64,000 nt of DNA from positions 1 to 64,000 of the forward strand of contig MCFE01000179.1 in assembly GCA_002104905.1 (NCBI GenBank), in the 5' to 3' direction. A model generated the notes under the pieces. The model searched no databases, was not told the DNA's origin, and saw only the letters and a list, made by a program, of their open reading frames with translations. Source of the DNA: Basidiobolus meristosporus CBS 931.73. Lineage: Eukaryota > Basidiobolomycota > Basidiobolomycetes > Basidiobolales > Basidiobolaceae. Positions 10,121 through 23,454 of the stretch are shown in pieces; the stretch's first letter is position 1, and each line of letters opens with the position of its first letter. The translations under genes were made by a program, and so were the position numbers.

Positions 10121-10737
10121 TTTCGAAGCGAGAGAAGGAAGACAAGGTTGACACTAATGGAAGTGAATGCAGAACAGATCGCACACAATGGCTTGCGTAG
10201 ATGAAGAAATCAAGTCCCGTCGCAGCCGAAATTTATATCAAACCAGGCACGACTGCTGGCTATCCGATTGGAGTCAGGGGCTACGACTATGTAGTGGAAG
10301 TTATGAACGGGCAGTTATTCAGCCATCGTTTTATTTTCACAGTGAAATTTGAAACGGAGTTGCCTGTTTCGATGGGCATCAGCAGTGCGTACGTTTCAAC
10401 CTCGGGCTCATGAAACACCTACCAAACCTTTCGGTATTGTAATCCCTCGCTGCAGATCAGGAGCGCTGGCTCGGATCGCCCCTCGCCACGGATTGTTGTG
10501 GCGGCCACCGCTAGGCAGGTGATCCTGGATATGCAATGGCGACAGCCTTACCAGAAACCTGGAGTTTGGTTGATGCTGTATAGGTGATTACACTGTGTAC
10601 ATGGGAATGCACTCATCATTGCTATATTTGTTGGTGATGCCCGACACGTTGAAAATTTTGTCATGAAAAAAATCCATTGAAAACGACCCTAGGATGCATC
10701 ACGTTCTGCTTGGTACTGAACCAAACGTCCAGCTTCG
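10121..10737. other. intergenic, divergent promoter region
   Basis: About 615 bp between the starts of the Gly-repeat gene (minus) and the NR2C2AP-like gene (plus). A 70-codon open frame at 10201-10413 has no recognisable feature and is probably chance. A TATA-like stretch (minus strand) lies near 10230-10240. Confidence 0.4.
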
Positions 10738-11364
10738 ATGAATCTGCTCTCCCCAACCACCCGCATAAAGTATGAGTGAACCAATTCAGTTCTTCCCCTC
10801 GAGCCCTTCCAACCCGTGTTTAACCTGAATATCTGGGCTATTATAGAGTTAGTTCCACTCTGAACAAGGACGTGACGAACTTTGGCAAACAGTTCTTGGT
10901 TGATGGTGATGATGAAACCTGTTGGAATTCTGAGCAAGTAAACACCCTTCCCTTCGCACCTGTTGTCCGTGCTGTTTCTGACCCCTGTCTAACCTAGGGA
11001 TCACCCCAATACATTCTGATTGATCTACAAACACCCACATCGGTACAAGGGCTTCGTATCATGTTTCAGGGAGGGTTTGTTGGTAAGGAATGCCAGGCTT
11101 TGGGTGCCGTCGAGGGAAATGACTACATCTCCCTCGGGAGATTCTACCCAGAGGATAACAATGATGTGCAAATATCCTTTTTAGCTGGTTGCCTATTTTA
11201 TTTTCCGGTTTACGCGGATGTTTGCTTCCTTAACCGTTCAGCACGAATTTTCTCTTGAGGACCAAACCCCGGTCAAGAAGCTCAAGCTAGTCTTCGAATC
11301 GAGTACCGACTTTTTCGGTCGTATCACCATCTATCGCCTGGAGGTTATCGGTGAAAAGAAATGA
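10738..11364 (+). CDS. NR2C2AP: NR2C2AP/TRA16-like galactose-binding-fold protein
   Basis: Four exons: 10738-10769, 10847-10937, 10998-11165, 11242-11364 (137 aa; the human protein is about 139 aa). The deduced chain begins MNLLSPTTRIKVSSTLNKD, then GKQFLVDGDDETCWNSEQG, GLRIMFQGGF, FYPEDNND and a C-terminal VFESSTDFFGRITIYRLEVI. These are the conserved blocks of nuclear receptor 2C2-associated protein, including the D-E-T-C-W-N-S motif and the D-F-F-G-R motif. In mammals it represses the TR4 nuclear receptor; fungi lack that receptor, so its role here is unknown. The small exons were placed by phase and by alignment to remembered family blocks; the third intron (donor GTGCAA) is the weakest splice site. 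Confidence 0.85.
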
Positions 11365-11992
11365 CCTGTTGGCACCAGCAATCTTGGCACTTTCACTGAA
11401 CAGTACTGATGTGGCTATCAATAATCACGACCAAGCCGAGGAAATTCAGTAGCGAGGGTATCTGGGGAGGGGAGGGAGGCCAGACCTAGTGTATTTAGCA
11501 ACATTAATAAACGTATGCCAGGGATTTCCCTATCCAGAGAGCACGCACATCGCCCTGTAGGTAGAATAGAGCATCGCACCAGGCACTCCTGGGAGTGCGG
11601 TATATCCGCCTCGGAAATTCAAGTCAAAAACACGGAGCTTGTTGCGCTCCACCAAGATCGATAGGCACTATCGCGCATGGATCCCTGTGAACTGGGTGTC
11701 AGCCTGAGCTTGGATTCAGGTGGGGGTTTCCCCTTCTCTACCCGTATGCGAGACAGCGTTTCGGCCGTCGGAGAATGTGACAGATCCCATGGTTGAGGAC
11801 TGGTGGTGGTGAATGCAACGATCAGAGTGCAACTGATGCATGCCAAACATGGATATTACTTCAAACAACCCGACTCCGAGGAGAGCATCAGGACAGTCTT
11901 TTTATTTACAGATTTTCTTAATTGATGGATTGGTGAAATGACTTGAATCAGAATTATCACTGCGAGATGTGTATGGATCAAGGGCCCAGTGT
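11365..11992. other. intergenic between convergent genes
   Basis: About 630 bp; no gene supported. A minus-strand frame at 11619-11846 has no recognisable feature. Confidence 0.4.
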
Positions 11993-13216
<1,224 letters not shown>

Positions 13217-13266
13217 TGGAGTGATGGAGTGCTGTATTCTGCTTTGGCTCACCAGCAGTGGGATAA

Positions 13267-13275
13267 CTTTTATAC
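13267..13275 (-). promoter_or_regulatory. TATA-like box of the aspartic protease gene
   Basis: GTATAAAAG on the minus strand, about 50 bp upstream of the ATG at 13216. Confidence 0.45.
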
Positions 13276-13540
13276 GCTCCTTGGTGTCTGCCTCTGGAAT
13301 ACAGCGAGGTGGATGCTGGAGACGGTGATTCGGATGATTGGATCGAGTTGGTAAGTGATGATCAATCACGTATTCCTAGAGCGATTCTATTGAACACTGG
13401 CTCACCGGCAGTTATTAAATTACTCATGGTTAATCTATCGTGGAAGCCCAAGATGGCATGCATATGCCACAAGTGGTCATTCCAAGCAGCGGAGTGGTTT
13501 ACCAACGGTATTTGGAGGATGTGGACGAATCGGCGGGATT

Positions 13541-13908
13541 TTAATATAAATCGGGGGTGACGCGTTTTTTTCGAATCTCTACCATCCTGGGAAACGTCGT
13601 GAGTGTACGGGGAGGATTTTCCCGCATTTCTTCTGGATCTTCCTCGGATAGGCGACGCTGATCTGCAACATACAGGTCATCATCTCCCGATCGCAGTAGC
13701 GGCTGCCATAGATGGCGAAGGCCTTTCATCAGCCATGAAGTCACCCCTCGTGCCAAGCCTGCCGTAGGGTCCGACTGTACACCTGGCCTAGTTGGCGATG
13801 AATGCTCAAGTGCATGGCTGCTGTGGTCTGTCTGTAGATGTGGCTAGGTGTTGTTGATTCCGTGTAGCTCGCACAAAGGACGAGTGCGGGTGAAGCGATC
13901 AGAAACAT
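13541..13908 (-). other. weak candidate for a small secreted protein gene
   Basis: On the minus strand an ATG at 13906-13908 opens 55 codons with a hydrophobic start (MFLIASPALVLCAS) ending at TGA 13741-13743. An overlapping frame runs on to 13541 (about 70 codons; acidic, Arg-rich C-terminus). An intron might join them, but I found no donor-acceptor pair that keeps frame. No family recognised. Either could be chance. Confidence 0.2.
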
Positions 13909-14335
13909 TATTAGTTTGAATCAATGGGCCATCGAGATTTCAGGATTTTGACTTACTCTGAATAAGGAAGTGCTCCAAGCTCGAGGCGATTGCTGCTGCC
14001 CCAAAACAATCGCAGCTACAAGTTACAGCGATGCATCAGCCATCGACTCCTCGGCGGACTGCCTGTGGATTAATATTGATCTGGTCAGTGCGATCTCCTA
14101 CAAATGTAAGCAGTTCTCTAACATGGTTTGATAAAACGGAACATTCAGTTGGCTGCATGATATATAACCAACGGCGCTACTCGCTACTCCTACCGTTTGA
14201 ATCCATCCGTCCATTTCTTTCGTATTCTAGGACTTTTGTTCTTCACAATAGCCCTTGTATTAAGCCACTCTCTAATAGTTCCCGTTCTTTGATATTCGCA
14301 GCAGGAGCTGGAGTATAACCGCTATTGAGTGAAGT
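13909..14335. other. intergenic upstream of the ABC transporter
   Basis: About 430 bp; a plus-strand frame at 14031-14318 shows no feature. Presumed promoter of the ABCG gene. Confidence 0.35.
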
Positions 14336-17300
14336 ATGAAGGGGTTGCTCAGATATTTAGTAAGCATAGCCTTGATCTCGAACTGTTTAAACGGGAGTTT
14401 GGCAAAGACCAATTTCGAATTAGACCCAGAAAAGGTTCAACTATTGGGGGGCTTGCTGAGCTTGAACAAATGCCCGGGGACACAAGTACTTGATTCTGTC
14501 CACCTCTCAGCGACAACCCATTTTCTAAACATTGGCTGGTCTGTCTAGGAACCATTCAACAAATTGTGCTACTGTGTCACCACAACAAAATGGGAGTGTC
14601 CCGAGGGGTGAGTACCATTCCCAGATAGCTGGCAGCTCTGTTCCACTAAATGACCATTTCGTTCACTTCGCAGCCATTTTTGTCAGCTACCAGGCAATCA
14701 GACCGTATGTCCTCAAGGATTCTTCTGTCCTCCGAACACCTTTCAGCCAACTTACTGCTGCCCTGGCTACTATTGCTCAAGCGATGCCACGAAAATGACC
14801 CTCTGCCCCGAAGGGTCCTACTGCTTAATAGGTACGTATAAGCTACCATTCCAACCTCTGTAATTTGATCAAACCGACATTTCCGCCTGTATCGTTGTAG
14901 GCTCTACCACACCACAAACGTGCACATTCGGCCATTGTCCGGCAGGGTCCGGCTCAATCAACAAATACGAGGTGATCTACGTATTCATAGCGATCCTGAT
15001 GCTAGTGTTGATCTACTACGCCTTGCGAAAACGAAGACTGCGAAGCAAACACCTGAAATATGTTGTCCAGATGGAGACCATGAAAAAAAACCAACCCATT
15101 TCCCCCCAGGATCTAGGAAAACAGGTCAAAAAGTTCGATATTTGCTTCGAAAACCTCGGCTTGGTGCTTCCCAACGGACTGGAACTGATGAAGGTTAGTT
15201 CGGCTCTGGCTTAGCCTACCAACCCGCCCAAAGCTAACCACTGCGCGGCAATTCGCAGGGAGTGTCAGGAGTGCTGCGTTCCGGTAGATCCTGCGCAATC
15301 ATGGGCCCTTCAGGAGCGGGAAAATCCACCTTCATCTCATTGCTCACCGGAAAGGTGAAGAAAACCGAGGGCAACATCAGGATTAACGGGAAATACGAGG
15401 ATTTGTCGAAATACCGCAAGTTGGTCGGATATGTACCGCAGGAGGATATTATGCTGCGCGAGCTGACCGTGAAGGATATACTAATGCACTCGGCGTTCAT
15501 GCGGCTTCCAGACGAATGGCCCGCTGCTCGCAAACGGGCGGTGGTTCTTCAGGTGATCCATTTCTTGGGACTCGGCCACATCATCAACTCGATTGTTGGC
15601 AATGAGGAGCAACGGGGGATTTCAGGAGGGCAGCGAAAGCGAGTGAATATTGGGATGGAGGTATGGAACGACGCCCTGGTTGCGGATTAGAGCAAATAGA
15701 GCGCAGATACTGATGTGTTTCTGACCTTTGTAGCTGGTGGCAGAGCCGTCCATTCTATTCCTGGATGAGCCAACCTCAGGTATCGATTCACACTGGTGGG
15801 CTTACGCCGTTGCAAAATACTCACCAGGTTTCATGCAGGCTTGGATTCATCTACCTCAGTCGAAGTATGCAACCTACTATCCAACATCGCAAAAACCCAG
15901 GGATTGACCGTGGCCTCGGTGATCCACTCGCCTTCCCCCATAGCGTTTGCCAAGTTCGACGACTTGCTACTACTCGGAAAGGGTGGCAGGGTGATCTACT
16001 TCGGCTCAAGAGAAGAGGCGCCCGCGTATTTCGAAAGCATCGGCTTCTACTGTCCGAAAGAGCAATCACATGCAGACTTCTACCTGGATGTCGCAAGTGG
16101 TAAAATCGAGAGCAAAAATGATCCCGACTTTCATCCCAACGATCTCTTTGAATATTGGGAACAGTTCGAGAACGATTCCGTCTCCCAGGACAGTCCACAC
16201 TCGCTGCGAATACACGATGTCAAGCACGGGCTCCTCACCGAGAAAATCCCTCCCCCCGGATATTTTCAAGAATGCGTTGACAAGATCAAGGGTGAGCTCT
16301 CGACGGTCAAATACGACATACAAGACTGGTTCAAATCCATCTTCGTTGAGCTGAACGACACTTTTCGAGGGATTGTCCGGACCATCTCACGTAAGAAGGA
16401 TCCTATACGGGACACGGCCAGCCCCCTCCGTGTTTTCTGGCTGTGCTTCAGGCGGGCCCTCCAGCAGATCATTCGCAGCAAAGGAAATCTGATTACCGAG
16501 CAATCGGTTCATCTATTGGCTGGTAAGACCACTTGAATCGGGTTCCCAGACGCATTCTCAAGGCCAATCTTCCTGTAGGTCTGTTTATATCCATCGCTGC
16601 GAAACGAGCAGTATTTCTCGGGCCTTTGCCTATGGAAGTATGTGAGTTTTCCCCTTTTGCTCTGAGAGAGAATTGCAAGAGGCCGGTATCTGATCCATTG
16701 CGATACATTGGCCAATTCATAACCTGGGGAGTTGGGTTCGCAGGTACTTGAAAGCGTGTAATACGATACGAATCATCTGGGAACCCTGGATATTAACACT
16801 AAGATCCGCTTAGGCATTGCCACCAGTGTCAACACTTTCGGTAATGAGCGGGTGGTATTCTGGCGAGATATCGCGACGGGGATGCCTACCCTTCCTTATT
16901 TCCTGGCCAAGGCAATATCTGATGTGCCCAGGATAGTGTTTGCTTCGCTGATGTTTGTCCTGGCGTTGGTCATCAACTTTCCGAATAACTCGAGCTTCGG
17001 GTATCTCTATTTAATTGTGTTGGGGCTCTACTTTGTGGGCTTCAGTATTGGTAAAGGATGGTCGAAGGCACCTGTGAGGAACTCGCTACTAACGAACTGA
17101 TTGCATATTAGGGTATTTTATCTCCTGTCTGGTTCCCAGGGATAAGGCTCAACTGTTTGGAGTAATTGTGACGCTGTTCTGGGGGATTCGTATGTACATC
17201 CTGATATGAGTCATCTTATTACCACAGTCCAACTAATCTTCTCTACAAGTGTGTGGCGGTGTGCAGCCTTCACTAGCAACTGTACGTACGCCTCGATATG

Positions 17301-17707
17301 TATCCATAAAAATAACTAACCTTTAACCGATGAATGTTTGGCAGGTCCAAGACGAGTACCCTGGATGGCTTAAGTGGCTTTGGAGTGTAAGTTGCCATGT
17401 CACACGCCCTCGCCTCACAACTAACAACTCTGCTATAGATCTCGGGGCCAAGATGGGCAATTAGCGCGTTTTATCTGTCGGAAACCAAACATCGAAGGTA
17501 GGCACAGGACTCCATCATTTTGCATGCAACAAGAACCCTAGTAACGTTTGGTGTAGGTACTTCGATGTCGAATCGAATCTTTGGGACTATGGTTATCAGA
17601 ATGACACATTCCACTGGGACATAGTGCACCTATTTCTCATCTCACTCATGTACAATGTACTGTCTTTCCTCGCCTTAAAATTAACCCATAGAAGTAAACA
17701 AAAGTAA
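14336..17707 (+). CDS. ABCG (White/BCRP-type) transporter with Cys-rich N-terminal ectodomain
   Basis: Fourteen exons: 14336-14485, 14549-14607, 14674-14831, 14901-15193, 15259-15660, 15734-15779, 15839-16522, 16579-16743, 16814-17050, 17112-17189, 17250-17281, 17345-17386, 17439-17497, 17557-17707 (851 aa). A signal peptide (about 1-23) is followed by a Cys-rich ectodomain (e.g. CPQGFFCPPNTF, YCCPGYYC) and one membrane helix (about 165-185). The nucleotide-binding domain has Walker A GPSGAGKST, signature ISGGQRKRVNIGME, Walker B ILFLDEPTSG and the switch His in SVIHSPS. The C-terminal half holds the ABC2-type membrane domain. Architecture is NBD before TMD, a half-transporter that must dimerise, similar to plant ABCG24/28 and to fungal Adp1. 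Substrate unknown. AATAAA at 17752-17757. Confidence 0.92.
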
Positions 17708-18023
17708 ATTATTGGTCACATAGGAAGAAGCTCAATTTGTATATACCAGCAAATAAATGACAGTTTTTTAATATTTGGCCCATGCTCCATTGTCGCCCTT
17801 GGTACACGCACAAGACGGATGGCTAATCATTGATTCGTTTATTCGAAGTAAATCTGTGGATTTTCCTTATCATGGCGTTAGGTACATCTTCAACATTGGT
17901 TGGGAGGTGGTTGACTGTGGAGAGGTCGAAAGTCTATATTGTGGTTGGGGTCTGAGCCATTTGTCGTATCCATCATGAACGTTGCAAAACGATTCAGTCC
18001 TATGTACGGCCTCGATAAGTACG
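17708..18023. other. intergenic between convergent genes
   Basis: About 315 bp between the ABCG and MED20 stops; AATAAA at 17752 serves the ABCG gene. Nothing else seen. Confidence 0.4.
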
Positions 18024-18826
18024 CTATAGTAGATTATCTCTCCAGAAGAGGTTCATGTAATGATAACCAGTATGTGTGGGGGAGAAGGTTTCACTAGACA
18101 AGCCGACTGACTCGTATTTGTAATCAGTTTCCAAGGAGTATTTGGCTCCAGGCGGTATCACATTTTGTAGAAACTCGGAGAAAATATCATTGCACTGGGT
18201 TGGGATCGAGCATGGCTTGTATTCAATCTGGTGGTGGGGGAGAGATAAGTTCCTTGAACAAAAGAATTGACAAAGAGCAACTCCAGACTGGCTACTAACC
18301 TCAATCATCATGCCTTTATAACTGGAGCCAACCATGATGTTTCCTGCGCGAAGAACGAAGTCCCCTATATCAAAAGAATAACCCTAACAGTTGCGAGGTT
18401 CTAGAGTTAATGGCGTCCGCGGGAATAGAGGAACAATCAACGTTCTCACCTCGACTTGAAGATTCTGTCTGGTCACCCAGATGTTTTTCAGCTTGTTGAC
18501 AATGAAATCAAGCTCGCGATCTGCCTCAACGATCACCCCGTCTATCATAGAGAATACCGAGCTGGGGTATGAGGAGTGGTACACTAGGTATAGCAGCTTG
18601 CCTGTGCCCATCTTGTTGATCGGATTAGTGTCTCTGTACACTTTGCAACTAAGATTCCAGCGCCCGCTAATCTTTCCGTGATACACCTTGACGATACGCT
18701 CCTGTAGCATGTTGAGGCTTTGAGCGCCATTGGCATCCGTCCAACGCAAAACACTACAAACATCTCGTCAGTTTCTCATCTCTGGGTCAAAGGAATACAG
18801 GGTTGAACATACCAAGTAACCCCCAT
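18024..18826 (-). CDS. MED20: Mediator complex subunit 20
   Basis: Minus-strand exons: 18813-18826, 18450-18753, 18300-18383, 18024-18227 (201 aa). The protein begins MGVTCVLRW, as MED20/TRFP proteins do. Family blocks follow: GKLLYLVYHSSYPSSVFSMI, the acidic EADRELDFIVNKLKNIW, GYSFDIGDFVLRAGNIMVG, SYKGMMIEIEYKPC and a C-terminal HTGYHYMNLF. Exon 1 is only 14 nt but is well defined by ATGGGGGTTACTTG followed by GTATGT and a phase-2 junction. Family knowledge: MED20 pairs with MED18 in the head module of Mediator and contacts RNA polymerase II in the nucleus. Length is typical (about 200-210 aa). Confidence 0.92.
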
Positions 18827-19549
18827 GTGAAGCAGGCTAGCTATTTGGCTAAAGGTATATTACAAAATAGATGGATGTGGAGAGAACAGTGAAGTTGCCC
18901 TTCTTTCTTGAATAGATTTGGTGGATTTCAATCAAATACTCAACAACGAAATTCATCAATTTGTATGATTAAATTTACTTGATGGCACAAAGTTACGCGA
19001 TGGATGCCGCGCCGCCATTCCTTACCGGGGCAGATTAGAGAAATTGGTTACCTAATCATGTTCTCCCAAATCCGTGAGTGAATCTTGGACTGCTTCGCAT
19101 AATGGGCAGTATTCTTATTCCCTGCTGCTTTCATAGATAGTCAAGGAGGCCGTGCCCAACATCAGACCCGCTCAAAATTCGTCGATGTGGTTGTTGGATG
19201 TATAGACGTCTGACCAACTTGGTTGATAGCCTTCGAACACATTTGTATTCGAGCTGACAACAAGGGCATGTGAAACGATGCATTGATGTTGGGACAAGAT
19301 CACTTTAATCACGCCATTTCCTACGAAACAAGAACAGCTCGGGCAAGGGGAACAAGTGATGGTGAGTGGATGTGTTAAATGTGTGAAGGTCAACAATAGA
19401 GTAAACAGGGGAGTGGATAGAATATGAGATCTTTCTAATGAATGCAAGTTAAATGAATCCTCCGTACAAAGGCACTTTAAGAACTAAAAACCAAGCCTGG
19501 TCTTGATGTTTGATACCGAAGCAGATGAAGTTCGGGGCGATACCAACTC
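18827..19549. other. intergenic
   Basis: About 720 bp between MED20's start and the end of the heme-lyase gene, both on the minus strand. A minus-strand frame at 19172-19447 shows no feature and sits in spacer-like sequence. Confidence 0.4.
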
Positions 19550-20383
19550 TTATTGCTCATTCTGGCCGAACTTTTCACGCCACGCCATACGTACACGGTC
19601 CCAAGCACTTCCAATGGAATCGACGGCTGGACGAACATCCACATGGAACACTGGAGTATCGGTATCTGGGTCATCCACACCACCATAATAGTCAATCACG
19701 TAGCGCACCTCTTTACCACAACGATCGACAACCCAATCATGTCTGTCAAATGGAGGAGGTGTACTGGAGCAAATTGGTTAGCACATCTGTATAACACGTA
19801 CCGCGCTGAAATACGCAACTTACCCAAACCAACCCAAAACTCTAGCCTTGGGGCTTAGTGTGTCAGGGCGGCCCATGAAGCGAAGCAACTTTGGCTCGCC
19901 GCATTTGCTATCAAGATAGGATCAGTCACACGAGCTCGTTAGCTCAAGGATAGATAAAGCTTACCTTTCGTGCAATTTTTCCCATTTCAAAATCTCGTTC
20001 CAACAGCCCTCGTTCAGGAAGTTGTGGATGTCAACCATCATCTCGACGGACCGCTCATCGGTTTGCTTCCCTTTTCTTCTCAGAGCATTGTAGAATTGCT
20101 GAGGCGAGGGGTATTCCCAGTTAGATGATTTATCGTCGGAAACGGCTTTGGGAATAGAGGATATGACTCTTTCGGTGGGTAAAGCGGTCTTTTGGTCGGG
20201 CGCAGGCTCCTGCTTTAGATACGGCATGAAGTTGTCGGGATTCAGCTTTTCGTGTTCAACCGGGCATTCTGTGGCGGGTGCCTTCTTTTCGGGCTGATGC
20301 ATGGGGCATGCAGGAGGGGGATTGACCTCGGGCTGGTGCATGGGGCAAGCAGGAGGGGGATTGGTTTCGGCAGTGTTGGACAT
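19550..20383 (-). CDS. CYC3: holocytochrome-c synthase (cytochrome c heme lyase)
   Basis: Minus-strand exons: 19965-20383, 19824-19907, 19550-19763 (238 aa). The N-terminus carries two copies of [11 protein letters not shown] and a further ECPVEH; these Cys-Pro heme-regulatory motifs are typical of the family. Core blocks are [102 protein letters not shown] and DYYGG. The enzyme attaches heme covalently to apocytochrome c in the mitochondrial intermembrane space. The IHNFLNE His corresponds to the heme-ligand His of human HCCS. I chose the ATG at 20383; an in-frame ATG at 20434 would add a Cys-rich 17-residue leader. It could serve cytochrome c, c1 or both. Confidence 0.95.
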
Positions 20384-21035
20384 TTCAAGACGGTTGCAGT
20401 GACAGTGACAACTAGCAGGACAGTTTTTACGCAAGAAAAGGTAAGATGAGAAATTTCTCGATTATAAAGCTAATCCACATTCAACCATGTTCCTTCTCCG
20501 CAATTTGCGGAGAAAATTTTCTGGAAGATTTCGATTCGCAGAGCGTGCTCTGGCTCCTCTCATTGATCATAATCGCATTCCATTTACCTCGATGCCAACC
20601 AGCTTCGCGTTGGCTTAAACAAATTCCGTATGATGAGAGCGAATCCATACGGTTACAAGCGGGCCTCGTACGCAATGATTGGCCCATCCTATCTAATTAA
20701 CCTTGCCCGAATACTGCTAAAATTTTTTCAGGTGGCAAGTGCTAAGCTACACGCAGCCTTGACTGCTCGCATCGTTCGGATCCATCTAGTCCAATCCATC
20801 GACGACAGCATTTGGCGTCCATACTGAAAAAGGGAGTAGTTGGGGCACATGAAAGGTGGTAATCCTGGCTTTATGGGCAACGAAGGCTTTCAGTGAAATA
20901 CAAACTGCATACTAGTAGAGGTGGAATGGGTGTATTTAATCTCGAAAGTAATCTGGTGGGCTTCTATATAGAACAGACTCGGCGGTTTATCCCCATCTTA
21001 TTAACACGCACTTCTCTGCTTGATCACACAAGCAA
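20384..21035. other. intergenic
   Basis: About 650 bp between the heme-lyase start and the ATG101 stop. Small open frames on both strands lack recognisable features. Confidence 0.4.
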
Positions 21036-22009
21036 TTACGGGCCGCTTGATGAAGAGTTGTCAGTAAGCATACGCTTGAACATGGATCCCCAAGTGTCGT
21101 TGACGGATGGCACGGTGATCTGTATTGAGGGCAGCTGTTAGTGGGCATTGGTGGAGGGGAGCGTCCGACAATTATACCTGAAATGGAAATGGATTTGGGT
21201 CGTTATTGGTGATAGGGGGGATGTGATCTTTGCGGTCGTTTACGATTTGTACAATGTCCATCAAGAAGTCGGCAACCTGACGCTCCGTGCGCATACGAGC
21301 CTGGTTGCGATCTAAGAAGCAGGGGCCAGGTCAAATGAAGCTAGGGTAATATCAAGGTGGTTGGAACTACCTCTTTCATTGTTGGGTCGAAGAATGGTAA
21401 ATGTGATAATCCATTGCTCCCAGCATACCTCTTCCTCCGATTTACTGAACCACGCTTTTCTCGTGCGTTTTTCGTAAAACATGACCGCTAGCTATGGATA
21501 ATAGTGGTCTTGGTTAACAATCTATCCGACCTCGAGCAGTCAAAGCCATACCTGGCCACGCTGGTTTCTGGAGGCATCGATGGTCTTTAAGAATGCTGGG
21601 ATTTTTTCTTCCACTGCCTTATCGATACCAGCATCCTCAATCGCGACCTAAAGCAACAACGATGTAGCGTAGGTAATTCCATCAGCACACTTTCGAATCT
21701 TGAATGTAGGGGGAATCGGCTTACGTATGTCAAGTCCATAAAGTCCACCTCTCTGGGTCGAACGTTTCCAAACACCCTATGAAACAGGATCGAATGCAAA
21801 ACCGCTACCATAAATTCAAAATTGTTGCTCTCGCTTACCAAGAAGGTCAATCCTTTTTGTATAAATACCTCGCAACACATCTTTCAATAACAAACGCTCG
21901 ACGGTCTATGGGAAAGCGATCGTAGTAAGTCCCAATGGTTACAATCGCCAAGCATTACAACAAGACTTCATGGACATACCAGGTCGAAATTGAATACTTC
22001 TGGGGTCAT
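21036..22009 (-). CDS. ATG101: autophagy protein ATG101
   Basis: Minus-strand exons: 21980-22009, 21869-21905, 21725-21804, 21552-21647, 21371-21491, 21178-21311, 21036-21119 (193 aa). All six introns are GT-AG with consistent phase. Blocks typical of fungal Atg101 are MTPEVFNFDL, AVLHSILFHRVFGNV, PREVDFMDLTYV, a lysine-rich FYEKRTRKAWF, CWEQWIITFTILRP and the diagnostic VNDRKDHIPPITNNDPNPFP with ITVPS. Family knowledge: a HORMA-domain protein that binds Atg13 in the Atg1/ULK initiation complex; it takes the place of the S. cerevisiae Atg29-Atg31 branch in most other fungi. The variable WF-finger region is present (KAWFSK), though I cannot align it exactly. The last intron's acceptor is the second CAG after a CTAAC branch site. 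Confidence 0.92.
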
Positions 22010-22392
22010 TATGAGACCAACTTCTGTAGAAACTTTTTGGGCGTAATTAAGGAGAGCGATATTGTGTATGTGTAATTAATGAGAAGACATGAGAAACAGT
22101 CACGATTTGTATGAAGTCTATATGAAAAGGCATCATGTGATCCATTGAGCGTAGAGTCCATGTGTGCACGCCATCTGTACCTGGAGCATGGTACTTCATT
22201 AAAATTAAAAAATCAATTGGAACTAGTGCGTGACAACAGCTCAAATACAACTTCAACAAGTGGAAAGGTTTATTTAATGAGTAGCATCAGTAGTGTATTT
22301 GCTTCCACATCTTAGGTTTGCTTCGTGCAATGGGGCGAGGGCAGTCAGACTTGTATTTACAACATATAAAGCCAGAAGTAGTCATTGATATT
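22010..22392. other. intergenic
   Basis: About 380 bp between ATG101's start and the histone H4 stop; it includes the H4 3' region. No gene seen. Confidence 0.4.

Positions 22393-23454
<1,062 letters not shown>

Noticed and set aside
10201-10413. 70-codon plus-strand frame in the divergent promoter
   Set aside because: No motif, no splice partner and it lies in a promoter-sized spacer.
10772-10815. Alternative start for the NR2C2AP-like gene (ATGAGTGAACC)
   Set aside because: Would need a 31-nt intron; the upstream ATG at 10738 with a GTATGA donor gives a normal 77-nt intron and a better match to the family N-terminus.
19172-19447. 91-codon minus-strand frame between MED20 and the heme lyase
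   Set aside because: Leu/Thr-rich chance translation with no conserved feature.
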